Source of the DNA: Trebonia sp963777905
GTDB lineage: Bacteria; Actinomycetota; Actinomycetes; Streptosporangiales; Streptosporangiaceae
Length of the DNA: 64,000 nt
Assembly (NCBI GenBank): GCA_963777905.1
Contig: CAVZSM010000030.1
Span: 120,640-184,639 of the forward strand
Direction: 5' to 3'
The notes under the pieces are model-generated. The model was not told the origin of the DNA. It saw nothing but the letters and a program-made list of their open reading frames with translations, and searched no databases. Positions 62,976 through 64,000 of the stretch are shown here, piece after piece. Made by a program: the position numbers and the translations under genes. The number at the start of each line of letters is the position of its first letter. Within the stretch, counting starts at the first letter, position 1.

Positions 62976-64000
62976 CGGCCGGCACCCCTGGTCCGCGCCC
63001 ACCAGGCGCGGAACGACTCCGGCGGCGGGGCGGGCGCGTCGCGCGTGTCCGTCCAGGCGGACAACGGCGGCGGGAGCCGCCGGATGCGGCCGCTCCGCCC
63101 GGCGACCAGCCGCCCGAGCGAGGCGACGCGCTGCGCCGCGGCCAGCCGCCGCGGCGAGCGCAGCACGTAGCCCGAGGCACCGAACACGATCCGTTCCGGA
63201 TAATGCTTGTGACTTTCCACCACGCGAGCCCGCTGCTCCACCAGCACCTCAGGGATGTTGATCGCGACCGGGCACACCTCGTAGCAGGCGCCGCACAGCG
63301 ACGAGGCGAAGGGCAGCGACGCGTCGATCGCGGAGTCCACGCCGCGCAGCTGCGGGGACAGGATCGCGCCGATCGGTCCCGGGTACGGCGAGCCGTAGGC
63401 GTGGCCGCCGGCCCGCTCGTACACCGGGCACACGTTCAGGCAGGCCGAACAACGGATGCAGCGCAGCGCCTGCCGGCCGGTCTTGTCAGCGAGGGTGTCG
63501 GTCCTGCCGTTGTCGAGCAGCACCAGGTGGAAGTCCTGCGGGCCGTCGCCGGGCGCGACGCCGGACCAGATCGTCGTGTACGGGTTCATCCGTTCCGCTG
63601 TGGAGCTGCGTGGCAGCAGCGCGAGGAAGACCTCGAGGTCCCGCCAGGACGGCAGCACCTTCTCGATGCCGACCACCGAGATCAGCGTGTCCGGGAGGGT
63701 CAGGCACATCCGGCCGTTGCCCTCGGATTCGACGACGACCAGCGAGCCCGTGTCGGCGACCGCGAAGTTCGCGCCGGAGATGCCGACCGTGGCGGTCAGG
63801 AACTCGTGCCGGAGGTGGGCGCGGGCGGCGGCGGCCAGCTGGGCCGGGTCGTCGGTCAGGCCGGGCGGCGCGTCGTCCATGGTGCGGCGGAACAGCTCGC
63901 CGATCTCCGCCCGGTTGAGATGGATCGCCGGGACGAGGATGTGGCTGGGCCGGTCGTCGCCGAGCTGGACGATGAGCTCGGCGAGGTCGGTCTCGATCGC
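62972..64000 (-). CDS. lutB: LutB-type iron-sulfur lactate utilisation protein, 5' end outside the window
   Basis: C-terminal 342 residues of LutB, running off the right edge. LUD domain with THE pattern LTATVGISGANFAVADTGSLVVVESEGNGRMCLTLPDTLISVVGIEKVLP, then two 4Fe-4S clusters RCIRCSACLNVCPVYERAGGHAYGSPYPGPIGAIL and SLCGACYEVCPVAINIPEVLVEQR. The visible upstream bases to 64000 continue the same frame (ELIVQLGDDRPSHILVPAIHLNRAEIGELFR), so the ATG at 63880 is internal. Oxidises L-lactate to pyruvate with LutA and LutC. Confidence 0.93.
   Translation of the reverse strand, partial: AIETDLAELIVQLGDDRPSHILVPAIHLNRAEIGELFRRTMDDAPPGLTDDPAQLAAAARAHLRHEFLTATVGISGANFAVADTGSLVVVESEGNGRMCLTLPDTLISVVGIEKVLPSWRDLEVFLALLPRSSTAERMNPYTTIWSGVAPGDGPQDFHLVLLDNGRTDTLADKTGRQALRCIRCSACLNVCPVYERAGGHAYGSPYPGPIGAILSPQLRGVDSAIDASLPFASSLCGACYEVCPVAINIPEVLVEQRARVVESHKHYPERIVFGASGYVLRSPRRLAAAQRVASLGRLVAGRSGRIRRLPPPLSAWTDTRDAPAPPPESFRAWWARTRGAGR

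Overview
The window is GC-rich, densely coded DNA from an actinomycete. This is supported by GTG/TTG starts, GTGA and ATGA start-stop overlaps, a HAIR (HspR-type) operator in front of lon, DUF1707, DUF4235, LutBC and Rv0909-type antitoxin proteins, an Rv1086-like short prenyl transferase and many TetR/MarR/MocR regulators. The order cannot be fixed from the sequence alone. The genome must carry selenocysteine machinery elsewhere, because the formate dehydrogenase catalytic subunit has an in-frame UGA followed by a SECIS-like hairpin.

Layout. 1-0.9 kb: the start of a DUF899 protein and a DUF3887 protein. 0.5-6.1 kb (minus): a three-gene formate dehydrogenase operon (selenoprotein catalytic subunit, 4Fe-4S subunit, NrfD-type membrane anchor). 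6.2-9.3 kb: acylphosphatase, an unknown protein, and a divergent DHA2 exporter/MarR pair around a perfect palindrome. 9.4-14.4 kb: a ribose-type ABC importer (binding protein broken by two single-base frameshifts, ATPase, permease) behind a CRP-type site, then an Old Yellow Enzyme. 14.4-16.8 kb: a MocR regulator between two target genes (AhpD-like and SnoaL-like) whose promoters are near copies of each other. 16.8-26 kb: asparagine synthetase, two TetR circuits (alpha/beta hydrolase; SDR), YCII, DUF1707, GNAT, an orphan styrene-monooxygenase-like oxygenase and a methyltransferase.

25.9-33.2 kb is a mosaic. A frameshifted aquaporin is followed by a repeat unit made of a hairpin plus a tRNA 3' end. 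Then come an antitoxin-like gene, an Lrp regulator divergent from a gamma-lyase/PhzF pair, a second copy of the repeat, an exporter, and the intact initiator tRNA with its own terminator. A 49-bp perfect palindrome lies just beyond. 33-50 kb is mostly chromosomal housekeeping and envelope work: membrane glycosyltransferases, a ppGpp-hydrolase-like HD protein, an IspD/TarI cytidylyltransferase beside a DUF5941-like membrane protein, a PhoH/GT2/aminotransferase operon, a Z-prenyl diphosphate synthase, an NlpC/P60 protein with an FtsX/MacB-like domain, a DUF255 thioredoxin-fold protein and a Fur/Zur regulator.

50.7-58.1 kb is a decayed mobile island that begins in a tRNA-Phe 3' remnant overlapping the fur stop. 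It holds an IS3 remnant, a broken recombinase/transposase pair divergent from an intact DUF6788 gene, an integrase C-terminal fragment, a multiply frameshifted DUF2252 gene, another broken gene and an unusual A/G-rich tract. 58.1-64 kb returns to core genes: lon with its terminator and HAIR operator, DUF4235, a beta-propeller lipoprotein, and lutC/lutB (lutB runs off the end).

Several conserved genes outside the island carry single-base frameshifts, so either the assembly has indel errors or real decay extends beyond the island.
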